From: Saprospiraceae bacterium
GTDB taxonomy: Bacteria; Bacteroidota; Bacteroidia; Chitinophagales; Saprospiraceae
Reading direction: 5' to 3'
Length of the DNA: 64,000 bases
Assembly: GCA_016715985.1 (NCBI GenBank)
Contig: JADJXD010000001.1
Coordinates: forward strand, 1 to 64,000
How positions within the stretch are numbered: the stretch's first letter is position 1; each line of letters starts with the position of its first letter. Shown piece after piece: positions 10,308 to 19,373 of this stretch. A program made the translations under genes and the position numbers. The notes below the pieces were generated by a model that was not told the DNA's origin, made no database searches, and was given only the letters and a program-made list of their open reading frames with translations.

Positions 10308-10359
10308 CAATAACAATTATTATATTGATTATCAATTAATTATACGATTTTTCAATATC

Positions 10360-11727
10360 CTAATTGGACTTGGATATGATTTCTTCGCAATGTTTGAAAA
10401 CCGGATCCAATTGAACAAAAGTTTCTTTTCGTTTCTTTTCGAGCCAGGTCATGAAGTATTCATTCTTCTTATTCTCTTTTGCAAAATTCGTTATCTTGTC
10501 GTAATCTTCTTTCAGACTAGCTCGGTGCGGCTTATTGATTGATTGCAACTGTACAAGACGATATGCTTTCTCGCCTCCCGGGAGACTAATTTCCAATGGT
10601 TTTGAAATTTCTCCGGTTTTGAGCTCGAATATTGCAAAATAGGTGTCCGGATCAAGATCATCCGCAGCAAAAAAAGTATTATTAGTATTTTGGTTCTTTA
10701 CACGACCATTATTGGAATAAGAAGGTAATGCCTTGGTGGAATACAACTTTACCGCTCTCTCAAAATTTAATGAATCTGAAACAATCAAAGTTCTGACGGA
10801 ATCCAATTTACTTCTTGTCTTTGCAAGATCATCTTCCGTAATCTCCGGTTTGATCAGGATATGTTTTGCTCTGACACTGTTCCCACGTCGTTCGATCAAT
10901 TGTATAATATGATATCCATATTCAGTTTCTATGACGTCAGAGATTTCATCTTTTGTCAGGCTGAAAACAGTAGCTTCAAATTCCGGAACATATGAACCTC
11001 TTTTTGCAAAGCCCAAATCTCCTCCTCTTAAAGCTGATCCGGGATCTTGAGAATGTTTGGAAGCCAAAGTTGAAAAATCGGCTTCGTTATTTACTATTTT
11101 AGCACGAAGGTCTGTAATCTTGTCTAAAGCTTTTTGTCTTTCCGTTGGGTTAACCTGCGGTTTCATCACTATTTCAGCAATTTCCATATCGGATTTAAAG
11201 TATGGAAGGCTGTCTTTCGGTATACTGTTAAAAAATTTTTCGACTTCTCTTGGTGTAATTTCAACTTCGGATATCAGTTTATACTGCATCTTTTCTGCCA
11301 GGAGTTTTTGCTTCTGATCATCCCGGTATCTGTCTTTCATTTCTGATACAGATGCTCCGTAATAATCCTTAAAAAATTCTTCATCCCCATTCATCTGACG
11401 CAAGACTGACTCAAATCTGTAATCCAACTGAAGTTCGACTTCTTCAGCGGTAACATCCACACTATCCAGTTTTGCCTGATACACGATAATTTTCTGTGCG
11501 ATGAGATTTTCCAGTATCATACATTTAATATCGTCTGACAAAGAAGGATCTTTTGTTTTTGCATATGAAAATTCATCCTCCACTTCAGATAATAAGATGA
11601 ACTCTCCTCCCACTTTAGCCACCACCTTATCAATCAGATATGTCTGTCCGAAGCCTGTCAGAATACTGCTCATTAAAATCAAAGCTATCAAAAATGGTTT
11701 CTTAATCATCCTGTTATTAATCATCAA
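10360..11727 (-). CDS. surA: SurA-like periplasmic peptidyl-prolyl isomerase/chaperone
   Basis: Outer-membrane-protein chaperone of the SurA type. 455 residues: signal peptide ending near TGFGQ, SurA N-domain (IDKVVAKVGGEFILLSEVEDEF, then ILENLIAQKIIVYQAK), first parvulin domain (about 170-280, with SKHSQDPGSALRGGDLGF and YGYHIIQLIERRG), second less conserved rotamase-like domain (about 285-385, RAKHILIKPEITEDDL), and a Lys-rich C-terminal helix. It overlaps the upstream lipoprotein gene by ATGA (11724-11727), so the two are translationally coupled. Last gene of a three-gene foldase operon read 14513 to 10360. Confidence 0.9.
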   Translation of the reverse strand: MMINNRMIKKPFLIALILMSSILTGFGQTYLIDKVVAKVGGEFILLSEVEDEFSYAKTKDPSLSDDIKCMILENLIAQKIIVYQAKLDSVDVTAEEVELQLDYRFESVLRQMNGDEEFFKDYYGASVSEMKDRYRDDQKQKLLAEKMQYKLISEVEITPREVEKFFNSIPKDSLPYFKSDMEIAEIVMKPQVNPTERQKALDKITDLRAKIVNNEADFSTLASKHSQDPGSALRGGDLGFAKRGSYVPEFEATVFSLTKDEISDVIETEYGYHIIQLIERRGNSVRAKHILIKPEITEDDLAKTRSKLDSVRTLIVSDSLNFERAVKLYSTKALPSYSNNGRVKNQNTNNTFFAADDLDPDTYFAIFELKTGEISKPLEISLPGGEKAYRLVQLQSINKPHRASLKEDYDKITNFAKENKKNEYFMTWLEKKRKETFVQLDPVFKHCEEIISKSN

Positions 11728-12566
11728 TTGTAAATTTTTATTTTGTTTTCTGAAACAGCCTTTTCATATAAATTTTTCCGAATATTTTTCAGAAGCTCAG
11801 TCTTTCGATTATTTAAAATCACTTTTAATATCCTTCCTTCTATATACTCTAACGGCGGAACCTGGTTTTCGTCTACCTGATTCAGTATTTTAACATAATA
11901 TTCAGCTCCTTTGTAAGAGAAATTTAAAACATCATTCTTCGAGAACTGTGTCTTTGCTTTAGCATCCGGTGGTAAAAAACTCAATATCTCTTCTCTGGTG
12001 TACCATTTATTCAGATCAATCTGATATGTTTTTGCTTTTTCTTTTATGGTATAGATAGCTTCTGAAATATCTGAGCCTTTGAGTAATCTGGAAAAATTTT
12101 TTAATCCGGAATCATTATCAGGAAAAACGGCTACTACACACTGATATATTCTATGGGATAGAAGAAACTGAGATTTATTATTTTCATAAAATTCAAACTT
12201 TTGGTTTTCAGTCACCATCGTATCTAATTTTTCATCAATAAGTTTCTTCTCATAATTATAAACCAACAATGAAGCTCTGTAATCGGCCATAAGTTTATTG
12301 ATATCAATATCAGATGCTACTTTTTTTTCTGCTTCCATAATCATCAGATTTTCTCTGATCCAGTTTTCCGTAAATCCGGCAATGATATTGACACTGTCAG
12401 ATGCCGAAACACCCTGATGAACCAAATCTTCCAACTGAGATTTAAAGAGCATTTTGTCCCCTACTTTAACAATTACTTCATCCTGTGGTGTCTGATCAAA
12501 TCGAAATGCATCTTTACAGGAAGTAAAGCCGGTGATTAAAAAAATATAAAAAATCTGTTTATTCAA
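11724..12566 (-). CDS. SurA-N-like lipoprotein, probable periplasmic chaperone
   Basis: 280 residues with lipobox FTSC (Cys17). The segment DEVIVKVGDKMLFKSQLEDLV followed by ENWIRENLMIMEAEKKV matches the SurA/PrsA N-terminal chaperone fold, and the C-terminus (PPLEYIEGRILKVILNNRKTELLKNIRKNLYEKA) gives the returning helix. A normal parvulin active domain is not recognisable between them (FLLSHRIYQCVVAVFP is all that recalls its first strand), so it may be a chaperone without isomerase activity. It lies 10 nt after the two-domain isomerase gene and overlaps surA by 4 nt. Confidence 0.7.
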   Translation of the reverse strand: MNKQIFYIFLITGFTSCKDAFRFDQTPQDEVIVKVGDKMLFKSQLEDLVHQGVSASDSVNIIAGFTENWIRENLMIMEAEKKVASDIDINKLMADYRASLLVYNYEKKLIDEKLDTMVTENQKFEFYENNKSQFLLSHRIYQCVVAVFPDNDSGLKNFSRLLKGSDISEAIYTIKEKAKTYQIDLNKWYTREEILSFLPPDAKAKTQFSKNDVLNFSYKGAEYYVKILNQVDENQVPPLEYIEGRILKVILNNRKTELLKNIRKNLYEKAVSENKIKIYN

Positions 12567-12576
12567 TTTAGTAAAA

Positions 12577-14513
12577 TTAGCTCCGTTTAAGTTGTGTGAA
12601 TACTTCCTTGTTGATTTGTACCGGAAATTCTATACGCAACTGATCAATCCATTGCCTTTCTAAAAAATCCTGATAATCAGCGACTACATATCCTCTTGCT
12701 TCACTTAAGCTTTTATTTTTAGCTGGTGTGATTTTTATTACTTTAGCAAAATGGGTATTCTTTTCATTATAGAAAACAGCAGAAACCACATTCTGTTTTA
12801 CTTCTACCCCCATTAGTTCCTTTGCTTTCCTTTCATATTCGGCGGTTGCATATTCTACAATGGTTCCTTTATTATTAAACTTCTTCAGAACTGCATCACT
12901 TGAATTTTTTCCTGCAAATTTCACAATATTGGCGATTAATTTTTTATCGGTGCTGAGTACATTGAACCGGTCAACCGTTACTTTTTCATCCCAGCGGTAC
13001 TTTGAACTGTTGGATTCAAAATATTGAGCCAATCCCAGCGTATCCTGATTAGCTTTATCCCAAACAGAAATTTTGGTGGCTTCAAATAATAGTATCCCTT
13101 CCTCATATTCTCTCATTAAAGACTTGAAGTCAGGATATTTAGTATCCAGGTTTTGTTCTTCGTATTCCAATGCCAGCTCATTTGTGTAATCCAGATAAAG
13201 TTCATCAACTATTTCAGAGATTGGCTTGGACTTGTCATATTTTAACTGGGTACGGGTATTTTTTTGCAATATTCTGCAAAGTCATTTAATGTATATGACT
13301 TCTTATTCCCAAAATCAAACAATACATCATTGGGATTTTGAATTTCCTGATTCCACCGGTAAGAATAAAACTCTTCATTCAGTCCTGCTGCAAAAGCTTT
13401 CAATTTTTCAGGATAGGCCACAAAACCACCTGATTTTTTGATATCTGAAATTAATTTGAATTTAGCCACATCAAACCGCTGGTCTTTATTAATCTGGGCT
13501 TTCATTTTTTTAACAAAAATCTCATAACTATCAGGCGAAGGTTTAGCGATTCTTCGAATGATGTGCCATCCTGATCTTGTTAACACAGGTTCGGAAACGT
13601 CACCATCGGATTTTAAGTTGAATGCTGCATCTTCAAAATTTTTGTCATACGTGTTTATACCAAAAGGGGGAAGTAGTCCTTTGTTTCTCGAAGAATTTTT
13701 ATCTGTCGAATACCGGCTTACCAGGTCTTCAAAATTAGCTCCTGATTTAATCAAGTTGTACAGACTGTCCGCAATTGATTTCTGATCTGCTTTCAATAGT
13801 AAATGTGCTACTTCAACTTGTCCTCTGGCAGGTCTTTTGTTGGATACTTTAATTAAATGAAGTCCAATTTTACTTTCAACTATATCAGGGATACTTCCTA
13901 TGGGTGTTTGATACAAAGCAGACTCCAGGTTGTAAAATCCGGTGGGCATTTTTGCTGTAAAGTACCCCATGTACCCTCCGGTTGAAGCTGAATTTTTATC
14001 TTCCGAAAATTCTGTGGCAACTTTGGCAAAGTCCTGACCCTTTTGCAATTTAATCTGAATGTCTTTTAATTTTACCCTTGCTTCTTCTGTCGTCTGATAA
14101 GAAGCATTTTCAGCAACCGGTATAAAAATATGGCTGAATTCAATATCCGTTTTCATTCTTTCATACAACTCTTTGAGCAATTCATCTGTCACTTCCTTAT
14201 CTATCAGGTAAGATGCCGCTAGTTGTTTTCTATATCCCGCCAATTCTGTTTTGAGTTCAGAAATGGTGTCCAATTTCATATCACGGGCCTTCTCCACTTT
14301 CAACTTGAATTTTGTATATAATTCAAGATATTCATTCAGGTTTTTCTCAGAATAATCAGCAGCGGCTCCATTGTTTTTTTCATAAATATATCTAAACTCA
14401 TTGACGGTAACAGGTGTAGTACCTACATTCAGTAGAACGTCGTTAGGTTTTTGAGAAATCAAAAGAAAGGGAAAAGTAAAACAGATAATTGGCATCAAAA
14501 ATCTTAAATACAT
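12577..14513 (-). CDS. Two-domain parvulin peptidyl-prolyl isomerase (PpiD/SurA-like), one frameshift
   Basis: Periplasmic foldase. Signal peptide about residues 1-20 (FPFLLISQ), N-domain with VNEFRYIYEKNN, two parvulin domains: one at about residues 125-230 (IEFSHIFIPV, FSEDKNSASTGGYMGYF, KIGLHLIKVSNKRPARG) and one at about 232-335 (VEVAHLLLKAD, RYSTDKNSSRNKGLLPPF, SGWHIIRRI). The frame is lost at the T7 run 13259-13265. One more T gives FAEYCKKNTRTQLKYDKSKP and continues to residue 645. Two pieces fit one protein of family-typical length, so a sequence error is likely. First gene of the foldase operon; an upstream gap of about 145 nt to the divergent UbiD gene should hold both promoters. 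Confidence 0.85.
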
Positions 14514-14659
14514 ATTAATATTTTTAATATTTTAAAATAAGGTGCAAAAGTAAGCATTTTAGGAATAATATCCAAAATTCCAGCTATAAACGCATTTGAT
14601 AAAAGTTTAATTGTTAAAAGAAATTTAAGACCAAAGAAAATCTACTTTTTGTAACCTAA

Positions 14660-16513
14660 ATGAATAAAGATTGTTATTCACAAAAAGTCCAGCAAATGTA
14701 TCATTCATTAAAAGCAGCAGTAACTGATTTGGATAATCACAAAATGCTGCTCCGCATAAAAGATGAGGTAGATCCTAATCTTGAAATGGCTGAAATCCAC
14801 CGCCAGGTTTATGATAAAAAAGGCCCTGCTATCTTCTTTGAAAAGATCAAAGGAAGTCCATTTACAGCTGCGTCCAATCTATACGGAACCATCGAAAGGA
14901 CAGATTTTTTATTCAGGCATTCCATAGAAAATGTAAAGAAAGTAATAGAACTGAAAGCTGATCCGACGAATTTACTCAAAAGACCATTCAGGTATCTGAA
15001 GGCACCATTTACAGCCTTAACTGCCTTACCAATGAAATCTATTTTCAAACCATCGATTGCAAAACACCAAACTACTATTGACCAGTTGCCATTAGTAAAA
15101 TCATGGCCCATGGACGGAGGTGGATTTGTTACGCTGCCACAAGTTTTCACCCTTCCTCCGGATAGTCGCAATATGATGCAATCCAATCTCGGAATGTACA
15201 GAATTCAGCTTTCCGGTAATGAGTACAAAATCAACAAAGAGATAGGTATGCACTATCAATTGCATCGGGGAATCGGCATTCACCACCAGCAATATAATCA
15301 AACAGACAAAGAGTTTAAAGTTTCGATCTTTGTAGGTGGACCACCTTCACATGCATTTGCTGCGATCATGCCGATGCCGGAAGGACTCACAGAACTGACT
15401 TTTGCTGGTATGTTGGCAGACAGGAGATTTCGATATTATTTTGATGACATGGGGCACGTATTGTCTTCTGATGCTGATTTTGTGATTACAGGTACGATAG
15501 AAAAAAACAGAAAATTGCCGGAAGGTCCGTTCGGAGATCATCTGGGATATTACAGCCTGACACATGACTTTCCTGTTGTAAAAGTGGACCGAGTGTATCA
15601 TAAAAAGGATGCAATATGGCACTTTACAGTAGTGGGCAGACCACCGCAGGAAGACAGTAGTTTTGGCTATTTTATTCATAAATTAGTGAAGGAGATGACA
15701 CCTGTGGAGTTTCCTGGCTTGGTAAGTATACATGCTGTAGATGCTGCCGGTGTGCATCCATTATTATTAGCCGTGGCAAAGGACAGATATATGCCTTTCA
15801 GAGATATCAAACCTGAAGAAATAATAACTATAGGTAATAGAATACTTGGATCGGGTCAGACATCATTGGCAAAATTTCTTTTTATTGCTGCAGATGATGA
15901 TGGCACTACGCCTGACACGCATGATATTGAAGCATTTTTCAGGTATTTTCTGGAGCGTGTTGATTGGCGGAGAGACCTGCATTTTCAAACAAAAACAACT
16001 ATTGATACGCTGGATTACTCCGGAGAAGGATGGAATGGCGGTTCTAAACTATTGATTGCGTGTAGAGGCCCAAAACTCAGGACTTTGGGTATTGAAATTC
16101 CTTCCAATGTGAATATCCCATCAATAGTGAAAAATTGTAAAATTGCATTACCGGGAATTCTTGCAATGGAAATAGGCAGCTTTAACCACTATCAGCAAGG
16201 GGCGTCAGAAATTGACGAGCTTGCTGATGCCTTAAAAAATGTTGATCTGAAAGAATTTCCATTGATTGTAGTTTGTGATGATGCAAGCTTCATGTCTGAA
16301 AATCTAAATAACTTTGTTTGGGTCACCTTCACACGGGCAAATCCTTCGCATGATGTTTATGGAGTCAACAGTTCGACAGTACATAAGCATTGGGGTTGTA
16401 GTGGTTCGCTTATTATTGATGCAAGGAAAAAACCGCATCATGCACCGGAGCTTGTGACAGATCCCATAGTTTCTGAGAAAGTAGAAACATTGTTGAAAAA
16501 GTATAAGTTTTGA
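14660..16513 (+). CDS. UbiD-family decarboxylase
   Basis: 617 residues. Family of prenylated-FMN-dependent (de)carboxylases acting on aromatic or unsaturated acids. The signature EGPFGDHLGYYSL is present at about residue 295, preceded by HQQYNQTDKEFKVSIFVGGPPSHAFAA (cofactor and substrate region) and followed by FTVVGRPPQEDSSFGYFIHK. No UbiX-type flavin prenyltransferase is in the window. Long UbiD homologues of this kind are frequent in menaquinone-making Bacteroidota, and futalosine-pathway gene mqnE lies 2 kb away, so a role in menaquinone synthesis (an MqnL-like step) is plausible but inferred. Confidence 0.85.
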   Translation: MNKDCYSQKVQQMYHSLKAAVTDLDNHKMLLRIKDEVDPNLEMAEIHRQVYDKKGPAIFFEKIKGSPFTAASNLYGTIERTDFLFRHSIENVKKVIELKADPTNLLKRPFRYLKAPFTALTALPMKSIFKPSIAKHQTTIDQLPLVKSWPMDGGGFVTLPQVFTLPPDSRNMMQSNLGMYRIQLSGNEYKINKEIGMHYQLHRGIGIHHQQYNQTDKEFKVSIFVGGPPSHAFAAIMPMPEGLTELTFAGMLADRRFRYYFDDMGHVLSSDADFVITGTIEKNRKLPEGPFGDHLGYYSLTHDFPVVKVDRVYHKKDAIWHFTVVGRPPQEDSSFGYFIHKLVKEMTPVEFPGLVSIHAVDAAGVHPLLLAVAKDRYMPFRDIKPEEIITIGNRILGSGQTSLAKFLFIAADDDGTTPDTHDIEAFFRYFLERVDWRRDLHFQTKTTIDTLDYSGEGWNGGSKLLIACRGPKLRTLGIEIPSNVNIPSIVKNCKIALPGILAMEIGSFNHYQQGASEIDELADALKNVDLKEFPLIVVCDDASFMSENLNNFVWVTFTRANPSHDVYGVNSSTVHKHWGCSGSLIIDARKKPHHAPELVTDPIVSEKVETLLKKYKF

Positions 16514-16563
16514 ATCGTTTGAGAATAAGTAGGATATTTAAAATAAAAATAAGTAACTCCTTT

Positions 16564-17103
16564 TTATTTCTTCTTCCAGAAAGCTAATTTTCGAAAGAAC
16601 TTGCCGGTCCCGGATTTACGGGGTACGATTACATATCTAAGACTCAGTCCCGATGAAGTTTGAAATCGCTGTGGACTATCTGAGTTTTTATGTAACAGAA
16701 TCAATGGAATATAATCTGTTGAAATACTCAGATTCCCTAAAGTAATTTCAGCCCCAAAATTTAAAGCAACTCCACTGCTGCTGGTAGTTTCTAATTGTTC
16801 GTCTAGAAGGTTTTCTATGGATCGGGTATAAACACCGGCTCCCATAAAAAAATTGATACGCTTGGTTAATAATGGATAATGTTGATTGACCATCAGAATA
16901 TGGGCAGATTTTCCTGTAAATGTTCCCGGTTGAATTAATAGTTGTATCGTATTTTTATTTGCAATACGCTGACTGAATGTATATCCTATATCATCCCCAA
17001 TACGAATTCCCCCAAGGGTGTTATACTTCTGAGCATTCACATTCTGAAGAAAAACGAAGCAAAAAACTGTAATAATGAAACGAATAATGATTGTCTGTCT
17101 CAA
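16564..17103 (-). CDS. Secreted protein, probable small beta-barrel
   Basis: 179 residues with a signal peptide (cleavage near NVNAQ). The mature part alternates polar and hydrophobic residues in strands (GGIRIGDDIGYTFSQRI, INFFMGAGVYTRS, GVALNFGAEITLGNLSISTDYIP, TSSGLSLRYVIVPRK) and ends with a basic tail KLAFWKKK. This resembles small outer-membrane barrel proteins of Bacteroidota, without a family I can name. It is convergent with the UbiD gene. Confidence 0.55.
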   Translation of the reverse strand: MRQTIIIRFIITVFCFVFLQNVNAQKYNTLGGIRIGDDIGYTFSQRIANKNTIQLLIQPGTFTGKSAHILMVNQHYPLLTKRINFFMGAGVYTRSIENLLDEQLETTSSSGVALNFGAEITLGNLSISTDYIPLILLHKNSDSPQRFQTSSGLSLRYVIVPRKSGTGKFFRKLAFWKKK

Positions 17104-17229
17104 GTGATGGGATTTATTCTATTATTAATACCAGCTATATACGTAAAAAGGCAATATAAAATTGTCCTGGGTGATAAAGGTCGAAGTGATATAAATATTT
17201 AGGCTGTTCTGTTTTAAAGAAGTTTTTGT

Positions 17230-17262
17230 CCCGCCTGCCCGCTTCGAAGCAGGCGGGATTTT
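17230..17262 (+). repeat. Perfect GC-rich hairpin followed by T-run
   Basis: CCCGCCTGC (17230-17238) pairs perfectly with GCAGGCGGG (17249-17257), followed by ATTTTT. It has terminator form on the plus strand, but both flanking genes run on the minus strand, so no plus-strand gene needs it. The arm sequence CTTCGAAGCAGGC recurs at about 61628-61641, which supports a dispersed repeat. Confidence 0.6.
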
Positions 17263-17284
17263 TGCAACTTTCAGGCAATCCCTA

Positions 17285-17425
17285 CCAACACTCAGACGTA
17301 GTTGCAAACTACGCCTAGCGGGGACATGATGAAAAGCCAAATGACTTTATGGTGGCCATATGGCTTTGGTAGTCAAAGAATTATAAATTCTTGATGTAGA
17401 GTATTGCAGTTGCAAACTGCGACAA
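17285..17425. repeat. Two palindromes with core GTTGCAAAC
   Basis: CGTAGTTGCAAACTACG at about 17297-17313 and a GCAGTTGCAAACTGC palindrome at about 17406-17420 share the same centre, about 110 bases apart, in the gap between two minus-strand genes. They are perfect inverted repeats and are probably protein-binding sites or small dispersed repeats. The second ends next to the 3' end of the Imm33-like gene. Confidence 0.6.
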
Positions 17426-17433
17426 TCGGAGTG

Positions 17434-18033
17434 TTATATGCTTTGAAGTTTTTCATCAAACCAAATATCTTCGTAACCGTTCTTGTCTGCTAAAAAACGA
17501 AAGCCAATGTCAAGCCCTAAATATTTTATTATTCCTGGTCGGTTATGAAGCAAATGTTCTGCACAAATTGGTTTAAAGAAGTCATCCGCTTCAGAATATT
17601 CGCCTGTCCAAATAAACCAACCCGTTGTTCCTTGTTCGCTTGGGTGTCTTAGTCCGTTAATTGGGTCTTTATCAAGGTTAGCCGAAACGCCAATGTTAAG
17701 TTTTCTGTTGATTGGATTCCAAGTTGAATTATTTGTCGTGCAAATTTCTTTTTGTTTGTCAATATGTGAATTCCAAGAGTTGGAAGTTACTAGTTGGTCT
17801 TGTCCTGTTAAAAGTCTAATTTTCCACAATTGAATGTTAGTTTTGTTGATTTCAAAATTCATTTCTTCGTTATCCCAATCAAAAATTGTTTCTGAAATTA
17901 TTTCGTCTTGATCCCATTCAAAATCGTCTTCACTTATTGCCTTCCAGGCAAAGTCTGTAATATCCAATTTATCAATTTTTTCATCTAAAAAATTGTCGCA
18001 GAGTTCGATTAAATGTTGTCTTGTAACTTTCAT
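17434..18033 (-). CDS. Imm33-like domain protein (possible immunity protein)
   Basis: 199 residues, acidic, no signal peptide, so cytoplasmic. The C-terminal 60 residues (GTTGWFIWTGEYSEADDFFKPICAEHLL ... GIIKYLGLDIGFRFLADKNGYEDIWFDEKL; two blocks) resemble the Imm33-like group found among immunity proteins for polymorphic toxins. The N-terminal 75 residues, rich in Asp/Glu and Trp, form a separate region (AWKAISEDDFEWDQDEIISETIFDWDN) that I do not recognise. No toxin gene is adjacent. The assignment rests on remembered pattern similarity and is moderate. Confidence 0.45.
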   Translation of the reverse strand: MKVTRQHLIELCDNFLDEKIDKLDITDFAWKAISEDDFEWDQDEIISETIFDWDNEEMNFEINKTNIQLWKIRLLTGQDQLVTSNSWNSHIDKQKEICTTNNSTWNPINRKLNIGVSANLDKDPINGLRHPSEQGTTGWFIWTGEYSEADDFFKPICAEHLLHNRPGIIKYLGLDIGFRFLADKNGYEDIWFDEKLQSI

Positions 18034-18074
18034 TTTATGGTCGTAATAAAATCACTGGTAACTACTTTAGATAT

Positions 18075-19265
18075 CTAAACTACCGGAAGTGCAACATACC
18101 CTTTATAGGCCTTATCATCTTCAAATTCAACATCCGTATAATCCTTTACCACATTATACAATGTATCTCTTTCAATAGGTTTTCTTCCTACCCTTCTGAT
18201 CATTTGAACCAATTGTTCTGTGGAAAGAGCAGGGTTTTGCTCTTCTGAACCTGCCATAGAATAAATCTTGGTCGTATCGTCAATCGTTCCATCAATATCA
18301 TCCACACCAAAAGCCAGTGATAATTGCGCCATATCTCTCCCGATCATTGGCCAGTAGGATTTGATATGATCAAAATTATCGAGATAGATTCGGGAGATTG
18401 CATAATTTCTAAGATCTTCGACGACTGTTGATTCAGGTAGGTGTGACATTTGATTGTCCTGATTTCTGAATTTCAAAGGAATAAAAGTTTGAAAGCCGCC
18501 TGTTTTATCCTGGAGTTGTCTTAATTTTTCAAGGTGATCGATGCGATGCTCAAATTTTTCTATATGTCCATACAGCATGGTAGCATTGGATTTATGTCCC
18601 AGCTCGTGCCATATTTCATGAATCCGCAACCATTGATCGCCGGTGCATTTTCCTCCTGCAATCTGATCTCTGATTTCGGGATGAAAAATTTCAGCTCCTC
18701 CACCCGGCATTGAATCCAGGCCTGCATCCTTCATCAATTTCATTCCATCTTCATAACTGATTTTGTCTTTTTTGAAGATATAATGGTATTCGACAGGCGT
18801 AAGTGCTTTTATATGCAAGTCAGGTCTGTGTGCTTTAATGGCTCTGAATAAGTCGGAATAAAATTTTACATCATACTGTGGTAAAACACCGCCCACAATA
18901 TGCACTTCTGTAACAGGTTTGTCATCATAACTTTTTACAATGGACATGATGTCATCCAGTGTGTATTCCCATCCTTCTGATCTTTTTTTTATCAAACGCG
19001 AGTATGAACAAAAGGAACAGGTGTATAAACAGATATTGGTCGGTTCGATATGAAAATTTCTGTTAAAATAGGTCTTGTCCCCATGTTTTAACTCACGTAC
19101 ATAGTTTGCCAGAGTACCCAAATAACTCAGAGAAGCATTTTCAAAAAGATAAACACCTTCCGTTTCTGTGACTCTTTCGTTATGATAAACTTTATTCGCA
19201 ATAAGCTTCAGTTGCTCGTCAATCAATTCACTTTTTTCAAATAAGACAGATGGATCTAAAACCAT
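18075..19265 (-). CDS. mqnE: Aminofutalosine synthase (radical SAM), menaquinone biosynthesis
   Basis: Radical-SAM enzyme that joins adenosine from SAM to the enolpyruvate of MqnA's product to form aminofutalosine. Start chosen at 19265 (MVLDPSVLFEK), with an upstream in-frame ATG at 19292 as alternative. The CxxxCxxC cluster is CLYTCSFC at about residue 67. EVHIVGGVLPQYDVKFYSDL, PGGGAEIFHPEIRDQI, HKSNATMLYGHIEKFEHRIDHL and GGFQTFIPLKFRN fit MqnE rather than MqnC, which lacks the PGGGAEIF block. A -7-like box TACTTTTG lies at 19294-19301 on the minus strand. With the UbiD homologue it points to the futalosine pathway. Confidence 0.85.
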   Translation of the reverse strand: MVLDPSVLFEKSELIDEQLKLIANKVYHNERVTETEGVYLFENASLSYLGTLANYVRELKHGDKTYFNRNFHIEPTNICLYTCSFCSYSRLIKKRSEGWEYTLDDIMSIVKSYDDKPVTEVHIVGGVLPQYDVKFYSDLFRAIKAHRPDLHIKALTPVEYHYIFKKDKISYEDGMKLMKDAGLDSMPGGGAEIFHPEIRDQIAGGKCTGDQWLRIHEIWHELGHKSNATMLYGHIEKFEHRIDHLEKLRQLQDKTGGFQTFIPLKFRNQDNQMSHLPESTVVEDLRNYAISRIYLDNFDHIKSYWPMIGRDMAQLSLAFGVDDIDGTIDDTTKIYSMAGSEEQNPALSTEQLVQMIRRVGRKPIERDTLYNVVKDYTDVEFEDDKAYKGYVALPVV

Positions 19266-19373
19266 TTTATATTTATTTAGTACGATAAACAATCAAAAGT
19301 ATAATTTGATAATATAAAATCCATAATTTTTAAAGAATTTCATCTTTATTTACACCTTTATTTAAAAGTATTC

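Noticed and set aside
13242..13269. Programmed frameshift in the two-domain isomerase
   Set aside because: The site is a simple T7 run where one extra base restores the gene, and the same error occurs in holA; no slippery heptamer plus stem structure is evident.
17230..17262. Rho-independent terminator
   Set aside because: The T-run is on the plus strand, but neighbouring genes are on the minus strand, and the arm recurs at 61.6 kb, so a dispersed repeat fits better.
18075..19265. MqnC (dehypoxanthine futalosine cyclase)
   Set aside because: The PGGGAEIF and SNATMLYGH blocks and the cluster spacing agree with MqnE instead.
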